Assembly (NCBI RefSeq): GCF_036013975.1
Contig: NZ_CP107904.1
Location: 2,418,001 to 2,482,000, forward strand
Length of the DNA stretch: 64,000 bases
Source: Kitasatospora sp. NBC_00458
GTDB taxonomy: Bacteria; Actinomycetota; Actinomycetes; Streptomycetales; Streptomycetaceae
Direction: 5' to 3'
Shown here: positions 18,228-26,122 of the stretch, in pieces
Numbering within the stretch: the stretch's first letter is position 1
How the letters are laid out: the number at the start of each line of letters is the position of its first letter
Notes under the pieces: model-generated
What the model was told of the DNA's origin: nothing
The model's input: only the letters and a program-made list of their open reading frames with translations
Database searches by the model: none
Position numbers and translations under genes: made by a program

Positions 18228-18965
18228 GTGATCGTCGACCGGATACGCGTCCACCCGCAGCTGATCAGCGCGGACGACCAGGACGAGTGGCCGTGGACGG
18301 TCCCGTGCGTCCGCGCCCTCGTCGGATCGGGGATCGCCCTGCCGGCACCGGTGACGTTCCTGGTCGGCGAGAACGGCAGCGGCAAGTCGACCGTCGTCGA
18401 GGCGGTGGCCGAGGCCTTCGGCCTGGACTCGTACGGCGGGCGCGGCGGCTCCCGGTACGCCTCGCCGCGCGGGAGGAGCGACCTCGGCGAGCGGCTGCGC
18501 CTGGAGTACACGCCGCGCGGCCTCGCCATGGCCTCCGGCCCTCGGGCCGGGCGGCGCGGCTTCTTCCTGCGGGCCGAGTCGGCGATGCGGATGATGGCCG
18601 AGAAGCAGGGCCGGCCCGGCTACTGGGAGGAGCGCACCGACCTGATGAGCCACGGCGAGGGGTTCCTCACCGTGTTCGAGTCGATGTTCCGCGGGCCCGG
18701 CCTCTACGTGCTGGACGAGCCGGAGGCCGCGCTCTCGTTCACCTCCAGCCTGCGGCTGGTCGCCCTGCTCCAGGAGCTGGGCCGGTCCGGCGCGCAGGTC
18801 GTCTGCGCGACCCACTCCCCGATCCTGGCCGCCACCCCGGACGCCGCGATCCTGGAGGTCGGCGAGCACGGCATCCGGCCCACCCGCTGGCAGGACCTCG
18901 CCATCGTCGACCACTGGCGCCGCTACCTCGAACGCCCGGAGGCGTACCTGCGGCACCTCGCCTGA
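18228..18965 (+). CDS. AAA-family (ABC-like) ATPase
   Basis: 245 residues. Walker A is GENGSGKST and Walker B is LYVLDEPEAALS, with the switch His in CATHSPIL. This is the SMC/ABC-type P-loop arrangement seen in small predicted ATPases without membrane partners. The GTG at 18228 has CCAGGAGG upstream, and the frame open back to 18114 is not conserved. It lies 58 bp after the GNAT gene on the same strand. Related proteins have been linked to DNA repair or anti-phage defence, but no nuclease partner is present here, so the role is open. Confidence 0.85.
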   Translation: MIVDRIRVHPQLISADDQDEWPWTVPCVRALVGSGIALPAPVTFLVGENGSGKSTVVEAVAEAFGLDSYGGRGGSRYASPRGRSDLGERLRLEYTPRGLAMASGPRAGRRGFFLRAESAMRMMAEKQGRPGYWEERTDLMSHGEGFLTVFESMFRGPGLYVLDEPEAALSFTSSLRLVALLQELGRSGAQVVCATHSPILAATPDAAILEVGEHGIRPTRWQDLAIVDHWRRYLERPEAYLRHLA

Positions 18966-19040
18966 CGCCCCGCTCCCTCCGCCGCTCCCCCGCTCCGCCG
19001 CGCTTTCGACCCCTGGCGCCGTCGGCCCGGGCGGGCCCGC

Positions 19041-19080
19041 CCGGCCGCCCGGCCGCCCGGCCGCCCGGCCGCCCGGCCGC
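19041..19080. repeat. 5 x 8-bp CCGGCCGC tandem repeat
   Basis: Five perfect head-to-tail copies of CCGGCCGC (19041-19080) lie between the convergent ATPase and aldo-keto reductase genes. Each unit includes the palindrome CGGCCG, so the array can fold into alternative hairpins and may act as a bidirectional terminator. Confidence 0.85.
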
Positions 19081-19133
19081 AGCCTGCCCGCACCGGCCCC
19101 GCCGCCGCGGACCGGCCGCCGCAACCCCGCCGG

Positions 19134-19976
19134 TCAGGCCCGCAGCTCGGCCAGGTCCTCCGCGCCGAGCACGAGGTCGCCCGCCGCGACGTTCTCCTCC
19201 AGGTGGCGGAGCGATCCGGTGCCCGGGATCGCCAGCACCGACGGCGAGGCCGCCAGCAGCGCGGCGAGCACGACCTGCGTCACGGTCGCCCCCAGCCGCG
19301 CCGCGACCCGCTCGTGCCGTTCGAGGTCGAGCGGGACCCAGCCCCCGCCGATCGGGAAGTACGGCACGTACGCGATGCCCGCCGCCTCGCACACGGCCAG
19401 CAGGTCGGCGGCGCGCTCGTGCGAGTTCTGCACCGCCGCGACGGGCGCGACCGCCCGGGCCTCGTCGAGCTGGGCGGCGTCCACGTTGCTGACGCCCAGG
19501 TGCCGGATCAGCCCCTGCCCGCGGAGCTCGGCGAGCACCGCGAACCGTTCGGCGATCGACTCGCCGCCCGGCCCGGTCAACCCGCCCACCCGCAGGTAGA
19601 CCAGGTCCAGCCGGTCCAGCCCGAGGGCCCGCAGCTCCGCCTCCACCAGGCCGCGCAGCTGCCCGGGCCCCGCCTGGCCGGTCGGCACGCCGTCGGGGCC
19701 GGGCAGCGGACCGACCTTCGTCGCGATCACCAGGTCGTCCCGGTAGGGGGTCAGTGCCGTGCGGATCAGTTCGTCGGCGCGCACCGCTCCGCGGTTGTAG
19801 AAGCCGGCCGTGTCGATGTGGTTCACACCCAGCTCCACGGCGCGCCGGAGCACCGCGACGCCGGTCCGGGGGTCGCGCGGCGGGCCGTCGAAGGTGCTCG
19901 CGGCCAGGCGCATCGCGCCGAAGCCGAGCCGGTTGACGGTGAGGTCGCCGCCGAGCGGGAAGGTCTTGGTCGTCAT
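19134..19976 (-). CDS. aldo/keto reductase
   Basis: 280 residues of the AKR (beta/alpha)8 family. NRLGFGAMRLAAS opens the barrel; HIDTAGFYNRGAVRADELI carries catalytic Asp and Tyr; TKVGPL has the Lys, and LRGLVEAELRALGLDRLDL follows. The usual catalytic His is replaced: the strand reads LVYLRVGG, where relatives have LxxxHxP/R. The NADPH site appears as AIPGTGSLRHLEENV. The ATG at 19976 is chosen; an in-frame ATG at 19985 adds three residues. It is divergent from an HTH gene that probably regulates it. The natural carbonyl substrate is unknown. Confidence 0.88.
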   Translation of the reverse strand: MTTKTFPLGGDLTVNRLGFGAMRLAASTFDGPPRDPRTGVAVLRRAVELGVNHIDTAGFYNRGAVRADELIRTALTPYRDDLVIATKVGPLPGPDGVPTGQAGPGQLRGLVEAELRALGLDRLDLVYLRVGGLTGPGGESIAERFAVLAELRGQGLIRHLGVSNVDAAQLDEARAVAPVAAVQNSHERAADLLAVCEAAGIAYVPYFPIGGGWVPLDLERHERVAARLGATVTQVVLAALLAASPSVLAIPGTGSLRHLEENVAAGDLVLGAEDLAELRA

Positions 19977-20043
19977 GGGCCCCATGCTGTCCACCGCCGC
20001 GAACTCCCACGAGGTCGTGGCCAGTTGCTGCCAGACTGGGCGG

Positions 20044-20715
20044 ATGCGCAACGAGCGGGTGTTCTCGGTCCACGGCGACGCGGAGCTGACCGCGCGCGCC
20101 GGCCATCTCTTCGGGTCCGCGCGGACCGAGTTCCTGTGCGCGGCACGGGACCTCCGCACCTGGTCCGGGCCGGAGGCGAAGGCCGCGATCGGCGGCCGGG
20201 TGCGGGCGGCGGCGGCCGCGCCCGGCTTCACCGCCCGCAAGCTGCTCAGCCCGGTCGCGCTCGCCGACGAGGAGGCCCGCGCGCACCTGCGGGCGGTGCA
20301 GGGCGCGGGCGCCCTCGTCCGGATCAGCGGCTCGCCGCTGCCGCACGAGACCATCCTGATCGACCGGCGGGTGATGATCCTGGCCGGCCGGGAGGCGCCC
20401 GCCGGCCGCGAGTACACCGTGACCACCTCGCAGACCCTGATCGACGGCGTGCACTCGCTGTTCGAGGCGCTCTGGGACAGCTCCGCCGACCTCGACGCCT
20501 ACCTGTCCGCCGACGTCCCGCACCTCGACGCCGACGGCCGCACGATCCTCCGGTCCCTCGGCTCGGGGCTCACCGACCAGGCGGCGGCCCAACGGCTCGG
20601 CGTCTCGCTGCGCACCTACCGGCGGCGGGTGGCCGAGCTGATGACCCGGCTGGAGGCCGACTCGCGCTTCCAGGCCGGGCTGCGCGCGGGCGAGTTGGGG
20701 CTGCGCCGGGCGTAG
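20044..20715 (+). CDS. HTH regulator, LuxR-type DNA-binding C-terminus (TrmB/PLD-like sensor)
   Basis: 223 residues. The C-terminus (LGSGLTDQAAAQRLGVSLRT, then YRRRVAELMTRLEADSRFQAG) is a LuxR/GerE-like HTH. The N-terminal ~150 residues (RTEFLCAARDLRTW, VRISGSPLPHETILIDRRVMILAG) resemble the effector half of TrmB-like or phospholipase-D-like bacterial regulators. The ATG at 20044 lies 67 bp from the aldo-keto reductase start, in divergent orientation, so it probably controls that gene and itself. The open frame before 20044 is a shadow of the reductase. Confidence 0.8.
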   Translation: MRNERVFSVHGDAELTARAGHLFGSARTEFLCAARDLRTWSGPEAKAAIGGRVRAAAAAPGFTARKLLSPVALADEEARAHLRAVQGAGALVRISGSPLPHETILIDRRVMILAGREAPAGREYTVTTSQTLIDGVHSLFEALWDSSADLDAYLSADVPHLDADGRTILRSLGSGLTDQAAAQRLGVSLRTYRRRVAELMTRLEADSRFQAGLRAGELGLRRA

Positions 20716-20849
20716 TCGACGGCCCTCCGGGCGCCCCGGGGCGTGCCCGCCCCCTCGGCCGTCCGTGCACGGCGGGTGTCCGGGTACGGTGATCATGCGG
20801 GCGCGCGGCCGTCCGCGTCGATCACCCGACCCGCCGCCGGGGGCTGCCG

Positions 20850-21674
20850 ATGCTGATGACCGTCTGGAAGCGACACGGGCTGCTCTTCGGTGCCAGTGCG
20901 GTCTGCGTCCTGGCGAACGGCTCCGGCACCGGCCCGCTGTGGATCGCGGGCGTCGCGCTGCTGGCGCTCGGCGGGCTGCTGCACTGGCTGCTGATCCGCC
21001 GCCAGCACCCCGTCCCGGGGCGGGCACCGGTGCCGGTGGCCGTGCCGGTGACCGGCCGCTGGACGGCGCTGAACGGGCCCGCGACGAAGGTGCCCAGCCA
21101 CACGCACAGCCACGCGCAGACCTACGCCATCGACCTCGTGTACGCGCCGGGCGGCGGCGAGGCCCAGGGGCCGCCGTTCGCCACGGCCTGGCCGTTCGGG
21201 CGGCGCCCGGAGCAGTTCCCGACCTTCGGCCGCCCGGTGCTGGCGCCCGCCGACGGGGTGGTGGTCGCAGTGGAGGGCCGGATGCGCGACCACTGGTCGC
21301 GGACCTCGCTGCCCGGCTACGGGTTCCTCTACCTGGAGGGCTTCCTCCGGGGGCTGGGCTGGCCGCGCCACCTGTGGGGCAACCACGTGCTGCTGGAGCT
21401 GGGGGACGGTGTGGTGGCCGGGTTCGCCCACCTGCGGCGCGGGTCGCCCGCGGTCGCCGTCGGGGACCGGGTGCGGGCGGGGCAGCGGCTCGGCGAGTGC
21501 GGGAACTCGGGCAACTCCTCCGAACCGCACCTGCACTTCCAACTGATGGACGGCCCGGACCCGGTGACCGCGCGCGGAGTCCCGTTCCGCTGGTCGTACC
21601 GCGACGAGGCCTCCGGCACCGAGCGCTCGGGGGTGCCGGAGGACGCGGCGGTGTTCAGCGGCGTCGGCGCCTGA
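20850..21674 (+). CDS. M23 (LytM-type) metallopeptidase with N-terminal membrane anchor
   Basis: 274 residues. Two hydrophobic segments (about residues 10-24 and 30-48) anchor the protein and are followed by a Pro/Val linker. The peptidase domain has the zinc ligands HSHAQTYAIDLVYAP (H and D) and HLHF (HxH) in SSEPHLHFQLMDGP, within a GNSGNSSEPH context usual for LytM. It probably cuts peptidoglycan cross-links outside the membrane. The ATG at 20850 follows GGGGGCTG; an internal ATG two codons later is possible. Confidence 0.88.
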   Translation: MLMTVWKRHGLLFGASAVCVLANGSGTGPLWIAGVALLALGGLLHWLLIRRQHPVPGRAPVPVAVPVTGRWTALNGPATKVPSHTHSHAQTYAIDLVYAPGGGEAQGPPFATAWPFGRRPEQFPTFGRPVLAPADGVVVAVEGRMRDHWSRTSLPGYGFLYLEGFLRGLGWPRHLWGNHVLLELGDGVVAGFAHLRRGSPAVAVGDRVRAGQRLGECGNSGNSSEPHLHFQLMDGPDPVTARGVPFRWSYRDEASGTERSGVPEDAAVFSGVGA

Positions 21675-21692
21675 AGCCCCCTGGGGGAGGCA

Positions 21693-22091
21693 TCAGCCGA
21701 GGACGGCGTCGACCTCCACCTCGACGAGCCACTCGGGGTTGATGAAACGCGAGACCTCGACGAAGGTGCACACCGGGCGGACCGAGGCGAACCGCTCGCC
21801 GTGCGCGCGGGCCGCCTCCTCCCAGCGGGTCACGTCCGTGAGCATGACGCGGGTCCGCACGACGTCGTCCAGCGAGGCACCCGCCGCTTCCAGCGCTGCC
21901 TCGGCGATGTCCAGGCAGCGGACGGTCTGCGCGTGGACGTCGCCGGGGCCGACGGTCGCCCCGTCGTCCCCGATCGGGGCGGTACCGGCGACGGCGACGT
22001 ACGCGCCCTTGCGGACCGCCCGGGAGAAGCCGATGCGGGGTTCGAGCGGGGAGCCGGAACTGACGTTCTGCCGTGGGCTGTTGATCTCCAT
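21693..22091 (-). CDS. RidA/YjgF/UK114-family protein
   Basis: 132 residues. RidA proteins hydrolyse reactive enamine/imine intermediates from PLP enzymes. Here FSRAVRKGAYVAVAGTAP, QTVRCLDIAEAALEAAGAS, DDVVRTRVMLTDV with the active-site Arg, and FINPEWLVEVEVDAVLG with the C-terminal Glu match the family and its length. It starts at ATG 22091 and converges with the M23 gene 18 bp away, leaving no room for a separate terminator. Confidence 0.9.
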   Translation of the reverse strand: MEINSPRQNVSSGSPLEPRIGFSRAVRKGAYVAVAGTAPIGDDGATVGPGDVHAQTVRCLDIAEAALEAAGASLDDVVRTRVMLTDVTRWEEAARAHGERFASVRPVCTFVEVSRFINPEWLVEVEVDAVLG

Positions 22092-22189
22092 CGGCCCATG
22101 ATCCCAGGACGGGGGCGCCCGGGGAGCGGGGCGGCGCCCGCCCGATCCCCCCGATCGCCCGCGATCGCCCGCCGGAGCACCGCGGCCGG

Positions 22190-22390
22190 GCCGGCGCAGA
22201 CGCAGGTGGTGCACGCCGTCCGGGAGCCGGGGCGGGAGCGCCAACGGGGCGATGGTGATGGGGTGTTCAGCGAGGACGGCTCCAGCCACCCTCTCGGAGA
22301 ACCGCCGAGCGGTCAGAAGCGGAGCACGGCAGGGGCCTCGGGAAGGGGGCGGACGGTGATCCCGGCCGCCACCGAGCGGCCGTCCGTCAC
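22190..22390 (-). pseudogene. possible frameshifted small gene after the ATP-binding protein
   Basis: A GTG at 22390 overlaps the upstream stop as GTGA and reads VTDGRSVAAGITVRPLPEAP... for 25 codons to a TGA at 22313. In the next frame, right at that point, well-biased codons continue with LTARRFSERVAGAVLAEHPI and TIAPLALPPRLPDGVHHLRL. The two halves join if one base is gained or lost near 22313-22320. I recognise no family. It may be a decayed or mis-sequenced third gene of the ATP-binding/HTH locus. Confidence 0.3.
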
Positions 22391-22884
22391 GCGGCACGCT
22401 CCCCGGGGCCGGGGATGGGGGTGGAGCCGGGGATGGGGCCGGGGGCGGAGTCGACACCGGGATCGGCGGGCACGGGGGCGACCTCGGCCCAGACGATCTT
22501 CCCGACGCCGTCGCGCGGGCAGCAACCCCACTGCCGGGCCAGCAACTTGACCAACAGGATGCCGCGCCCCGACTCGTCCTCACCGCTGGCGGCCCGGAAG
22601 ACGGGACCGCGCTCCCCGCGCGCGTCGTGCACCTCGATCCGGAGCCGCCACCGGTCGACGTGGAGCACCAGGCGGATGCGGCGGCCGATCGGCGTGCCGT
22701 GGAGGACGGCGTTGGTCACGAGTTCGGTGACCAACAGCCGCCCGGTGTCCAGGAAGCGCTCACCGCCGGGGGTGTCGGCGAGCAGCCTTTCGAGGACCCG
22801 GCGCGCTTCGCCGGGGGAACGCCGACTGCGCGGCAGCCAGGAGGAGGAAGGGGTGGAGGGAGAGGCCGAGGGGTTTTCGGACAT
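22387..22884 (-). CDS. ATP-binding protein (anti-sigma-factor-like HATPase)
   Basis: 165 residues. The Bergerat-fold motifs are visible: TGRLLVTELVTNAVLHGTP (N box) and DESGRGILLVKLLARQWG (G1 region), as in the RsbW/SpoIIAB-like HATPase_c_2 family that is very abundant in streptomycetes. The Pro/Ser-rich N-terminus and Pro/Gly-rich C-terminus are low complexity; the C-terminal repeats are encoded at about 22405-22450. These proteins are usually found with an Scr1-type HTH and a DUF397 protein, which lie divergently from 23145. They are thought to form regulatory complexes in development and antibiotic control. Confidence 0.87.
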   Translation of the reverse strand: MSENPSASPSTPSSSWLPRSRRSPGEARRVLERLLADTPGGERFLDTGRLLVTELVTNAVLHGTPIGRRIRLVLHVDRWRLRIEVHDARGERGPVFRAASGEDESGRGILLVKLLARQWGCCPRDGVGKIVWAEVAPVPADPGVDSAPGPIPGSTPIPGPGERAA

Positions 22885-23037
22885 GGCGGATTCACCGTCC
22901 AGGTAAAGGGAGTTGAAGGCGAGGTACAGCCACAGGGGCGGCCGCCGGGAGGCATGGGAATGCCCGGCGACCAGCCGCCTTGATCACTCAGACGAACCGT
23001 CGAGTTACTGCCTGTAGAGTGCCCCCATCGACGAGCG

Positions 23038-23069
23038 TCATGCAAGTACACGATCGTGGAATTGCATGA
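23038..23069. promoter_or_regulatory. 32-bp nested dyad between ATP-binding and HTH genes
   Basis: CATGCAA (23039-23045) and TTGCATG (23062-23068) are perfect inverted copies around the palindrome CACGATCGTG (23049-23058). Both share one centre, between 23053 and 23054. Over 32 bp only two base pairs break the symmetry. It lies 76 bp before the HTH start, in the lower-GC divergent promoter region. A homodimeric regulator, most simply the adjacent HTH protein, could bind here and control both directions. Confidence 0.65.
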
Positions 23070-23144
23070 GCTGGTAAGACTCTTGAGATCACGAGAGGAG
23101 GTGGCAGACTGTGACCCGACGTCAACCGAGAGGGAGAAGCGAGA

Positions 23145-24014
23145 GTGGACAGCCCGACCGTGCTCCGACGTAGGCTCGGTTCCGAGTTGCGTCGACTGCG
23201 CGAGCAAGCCGGGCTCCAGGCGAAGTCGGTCGCCGACGCACTCGGGTTCAGTGCGGCCAAGGTCTCGCGCATCGAGTCAGGCCAGACGACGCTGAAGGAA
23301 ACGGACGTCCGCGCGCTACTCGAACTGTACGGCGTAGCCGACGAAGCAGAACTGCACCAGTTCATCTCGCTGACCCGGCGCAGCACCCAGCGCGGCTGGT
23401 GGCACGACTACGGCGATGCCCTGCCGGACTGGTTCCAGACCTATGTCGGCCTGGAGTCGGACGCAGCCAGGATCCGGACTTACGAGACCGAGTTGATCCC
23501 GGGACTTCTCCAGACGCCGGACTACGCCCGCGCAGTGTTCCGTTCCTCGCTGGCAGGGCGCAACGACGGCATCGATGAGATCGTCGACCGCCGGGCCAAG
23601 CTGCGAATGCAGCGCCAGGAAATCATTCACCGGCCCAACCCCACGGCCATATGGGCAGTTCTATCCGAGGCTGTCCTCCGTCGCCCGGTCGGCGGCGCGG
23701 AGGTTATGACTCACCAGCTGGGACACCTCCTGAGGATGTCCCAGCTGCCCAACGTCACTCTCCAGGTGCTCCCGTTCAACGCCGGCGCGCATCCAGCGAT
23801 GAGTATGGCTTTTCGAATTCTCTCCTATTCCGACGTTCCAGGCGACATCGTCTACATCGAGGCCCTGACCAGTGGTCTCTATCTGGAAAAGGAAGCGGAC
23901 ATCGCGCGGCATGAAGCCGTCTTCGAGAAGCTGACCGCTGCGGCGATGACCCCCGAGGACTCTGTGTCCTGGATGCACAAACTCTCTACGAAGGGCTACG
24001 GAGATGGCGACTGA
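23145..24014 (+). CDS. Scr1-type HTH (XRE) regulator with DUF5753 domain
   Basis: 289 residues. An N-terminal XRE HTH (LGSELRRLREQAGLQAKSVA, then GFSAAKVSRIESGQ) precedes a DUF5753 effector domain recognisable from LIPGLLQTPDYARAVF, VLRRPVGGAEVMTHQLGHLL and VTLQVLPFNAGAHPAM. The GTG at 23145 has GAGAGGGAG upstream. Its last 11 bp overlap the DUF397 gene, as is usual for these pairs, which behave like an antitoxin-like regulator and its small partner (WhiJ/Scr1/BldB type). Codon third positions are clearly less GC-rich than in neighbouring genes, suggesting transfer or weak expression. Confidence 0.92.
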   Translation: MDSPTVLRRRLGSELRRLREQAGLQAKSVADALGFSAAKVSRIESGQTTLKETDVRALLELYGVADEAELHQFISLTRRSTQRGWWHDYGDALPDWFQTYVGLESDAARIRTYETELIPGLLQTPDYARAVFRSSLAGRNDGIDEIVDRRAKLRMQRQEIIHRPNPTAIWAVLSEAVLRRPVGGAEVMTHQLGHLLRMSQLPNVTLQVLPFNAGAHPAMSMAFRILSYSDVPGDIVYIEALTSGLYLEKEADIARHEAVFEKLTAAAMTPEDSVSWMHKLSTKGYGDGD

Positions 24015-24207
24015 CCTGAGGTGGCGCAAGAGCAGCTACAGCGGCGGCGAGGGCGGCGATTGCATCGAGGTCGCCGACGGCCTGACCGACACCGTCCCCG
24101 TCCGCGACAGCAAGGACCCCGACGGGCCCACCCTCGCCTTCACCACCACCGCCTGGCAGGCCTTCATCACCGCCATCCACACCGGCGAACTCCCCACCCA
24201 CCCCTGA
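24004..24207 (+). CDS. DUF397 small protein
   Basis: 67 residues with the full DUF397 signature: LRWRKSSYSGGEGGDCIEVA, then VPVRDSKDPDGPTLAFTTTA and WQAFI. These acidic proteins pair with the HTH/DUF5753 regulator encoded just upstream (11-bp overlap). They are thought to act as its small, toxin-like or modulating partner. The ATG at 24004 sits inside the end of the HTH gene, so translation is probably coupled. Confidence 0.93.
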   Translation: MATDLRWRKSSYSGGEGGDCIEVADGLTDTVPVRDSKDPDGPTLAFTTTAWQAFITAIHTGELPTHP

Positions 24208-24330
24208 CCGACCCAGCAGGCCCGGCGCCCCATCCGGCGCCGGGCCCGCACAGCGGGCCCCGCCGTTCCCCACCACTCCCCGCTACCCGCCGCCGACCGC
24301 TTCCGGCCGCCGGGTGAAGTGCATCTTCCC

Positions 24331-24347
24331 CTGACAGCTCCTGTCAG
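24331..24347. promoter_or_regulatory. CTGACAG-ctc-CTGTCAG operator upstream of the WYL regulator
   Basis: A perfect 7-bp inverted repeat (24331-24337 and 24341-24347), 23 bp before the ATG at 24370. The right arm continues TGTCAGTG, then 7 nt, then TACGTT (24356-24361). This resembles, with one base less spacing, the RecA-independent DNA-damage promoter pattern TTGTCRGTG-N8-TANNNT of actinobacteria. The -10 to ATG distance (8 nt) implies a leaderless transcript. Confidence 0.55.
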
Positions 24348-24369
24348 TGGATGCCGTACGTTTGCGGCC

Positions 24370-25341
24370 ATGCGCGCCGGCCGCCTCCTCTCCCTCCTGC
24401 TCCTGCTCCAGAACCGGGGACGGCTGACCGCCGCCGAGCTCGCCGCCGAGCTGGAGGTGTCGGTGCGCACGGTCTACCGCGACGTCGAGGCGTTGAGCGC
24501 CGCGGGCGTCCCGGTGTACGGGGAGGCCGGGCACGACGGCGGCTACGCCCTGGTGGACGGCTACCGCACCCGGCTGACCGGCCTCACCGGCCCCGAGGCG
24601 GAGGCCCTCTTCCTCGCGGGCCTGCCGGGTCCGGCCGCCGAACTGGGGCTGGGCTCGGTGCTCGCCGCCGCCGAACTGAAGATCCAGGCGGCCCTCCCCG
24701 CCGAGCTCCAGGAGCAGAGCCGGCGGGTCCGCGAGCGCTTCCACCTGGACGCCCCCGGCTGGTACCGGAAGGCGGACGAGGCGCCGCACCTGCCGGCGGT
24801 GGCCGCCGCGGTGTGGCAGCGGCGGGCCGTGCTGGTGCGCTACCGCCGCTGGTACGCCCCGGAGATCGTGGAGCGGCGGCTGGAGCCGTACGGCGTCGTG
24901 CTGAAGGCCGGCCGCTGGTACACCGTCGCGGGCGTCGACGGCGGCGCCGGGCCGCGCACCTACCGGATCGGCCAGATCCTCGACCTGGAGCCGCTGGACG
25001 AACCGTTCACACCGCCCGCCGGCTTCGACCTGGTCCGGCACTGGCAGGCCCACACCGAGCGGCTGCAGGAGCGGCTGTGGCAGGGCGAGGCCGAGCTCCT
25101 CGTCTCCCCGGCCGGTGTCGCCCGGTTCCGGGACTTCGCGGTGCAGGCCGTCCTCGACGCGCTGGACCGGGGCGTTCCGCAGCCGGACGGCCGGGTCCGG
25201 GCGGTCGTCCCGATCGAGAGCCTCGCCCACGCGGAGTCCGAACTGCTGCGCCTCGGAGGGGAGGTGGAGGTGCTCGCACCGCCGGAGCTGCGGGAGCGGA
25301 TCGCCGCGACCGCGCGGGCCCTGGCGGCGCGCTACGCCTGA
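24370..25341 (+). CDS. YafY-type HTH-WYL transcriptional regulator
   Basis: 323 residues. An N-terminal DeoR/HTH_11 domain (RLLSLLLLLQNRGRLTAAEL, VSVRTVYRDVEALSAAGVPV) is followed by a WYL ligand-binding domain (AVLVRYRRWYAPEIVERRLE, LKAGRWYTVAGVD) and a WCX extension. Such proteins sense nucleic acids or small ligands, and some control DNA-damage or defence genes. The start at ATG 24370 is leaderless. The gene overlaps the convergent HAD gene's 3' end by 10 bp. The upstream palindrome suggests autoregulation; no obvious cotranscribed target follows. Confidence 0.9.
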   Translation: MRAGRLLSLLLLLQNRGRLTAAELAAELEVSVRTVYRDVEALSAAGVPVYGEAGHDGGYALVDGYRTRLTGLTGPEAEALFLAGLPGPAAELGLGSVLAAAELKIQAALPAELQEQSRRVRERFHLDAPGWYRKADEAPHLPAVAAAVWQRRAVLVRYRRWYAPEIVERRLEPYGVVLKAGRWYTVAGVDGGAGPRTYRIGQILDLEPLDEPFTPPAGFDLVRHWQAHTERLQERLWQGEAELLVSPAGVARFRDFAVQAVLDALDRGVPQPDGRVRAVVPIESLAHAESELLRLGGEVEVLAPPELRERIAATARALAARYA

Positions 25342-26042
25342 TCGCGCCCGGTCGGCCCGGCCGGCTCGGCGACGTCAACCGCGTCAGCCGCGTCAGCCGC
25401 GTCGACCGTGTCAGCCGGATCGGCCACCGTCGGCAAGCCCAGCAGCCGGGCCGCCCTCGCCGCGGCGCCGGGGCCGTCCGCGTGCACGGTGGCGATGCCC
25501 AACTCCTCTGCCGGGACGAGGTTCGCGGGGTAGTCGTCGACGAAGACGCAGTCCTCCCCCGCCAGGCCCATCCGCTCCAGCGTGAGCCGGAAGATCGCCG
25601 GGTCGGGCTTGGCCAGGCCCACTTCGCCGCTGATCACCCGCACGTCGAAGAGGTCCCACACGCCGGTCGCCACATAGGGGTTGTACGGATCCACCCCGTA
25701 CGAGTTCGACAGCAGCGCCACCGCCAGACCCGCCCGGCGGGCCTCCTCCACCAGCGCCACCATCTCCGGCACGGCCCGCACCTCGGCGTGGGCCCGGCCC
25801 ATCAGGTCCTCGTGCTCGATGCCGCCGAGCAGCTCCGCCGTCCGCCGGTTCCACTCCGCCTGGGAGATCCGGCCCAGCTCCAGCTCCCCGTACAGCGCCC
25901 GCCCGGCCGGGTCCTCGACGAGCGCGCGGCGCCACGCGTCGGCCGCCAGCCCCTGCCGCTCGCACCACGCGCGCACGGACAGCCCGAGCGGGGTGCTCAG
26001 CACGCCCGCGAAGTCGACGATCAAGCCGCGGTAGGCCAACAC
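25332..26042 (-). CDS. HAD-superfamily hydrolase
   Basis: 236 residues. HAD motifs are visible: I, VDFAGVLST (nucleophile Asp; the second Asp is replaced by Ala-Gly, as in some streptomycete HADs); II, LLSNSYG; III, GLAKPDP; IV, VFVDDYPAN. The GTG at 26042 has GGGAGA upstream; a far longer open frame to 26633 is spurious. The C-terminal tail, DPADTVDAADAADAVDVAEP, is encoded by a 9-bp tandem repeat (25372-25425) and is probably disordered. The missing second Asp makes phosphatase activity uncertain. Confidence 0.85.
   Translation of the reverse strand: MLAYRGLIVDFAGVLSTPLGLSVRAWCERQGLAADAWRRALVEDPAGRALYGELELGRISQAEWNRRTAELLGGIEHEDLMGRAHAEVRAVPEMVALVEEARRAGLAVALLSNSYGVDPYNPYVATGVWDLFDVRVISGEVGLAKPDPAIFRLTLERMGLAGEDCVFVDDYPANLVPAEELGIATVHADGPGAAARAARLLGLPTVADPADTVDAADAADAVDVAEPAGPTGRDQA
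25372..25425 (-). repeat. six 9-bp tandem units at the 3' end of the HAD gene
   Basis: Variants of GCGTCAGCC run from 25372 to about 25425 and encode the Asp/Ala/Val-rich tail of the HAD protein. The in-frame 9-bp unit allows expansion without frameshift. Confidence 0.8.
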
Positions 26043-26122
26043 GCTCTCCCTGGTGAGTCGTTCCCCGGTTCCCGATACCCGGTACCCCGTCACCGCTCCG
26101 GGTACCCGCCGGGGGCGCCCGG

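Noticed and set aside
18228..18965. ATPase considered as part of an anti-phage system
   Set aside because: No nuclease, reverse transcriptase or toxin partner lies next to it; its neighbours are a GNAT gene and a convergent aldo-keto reductase.
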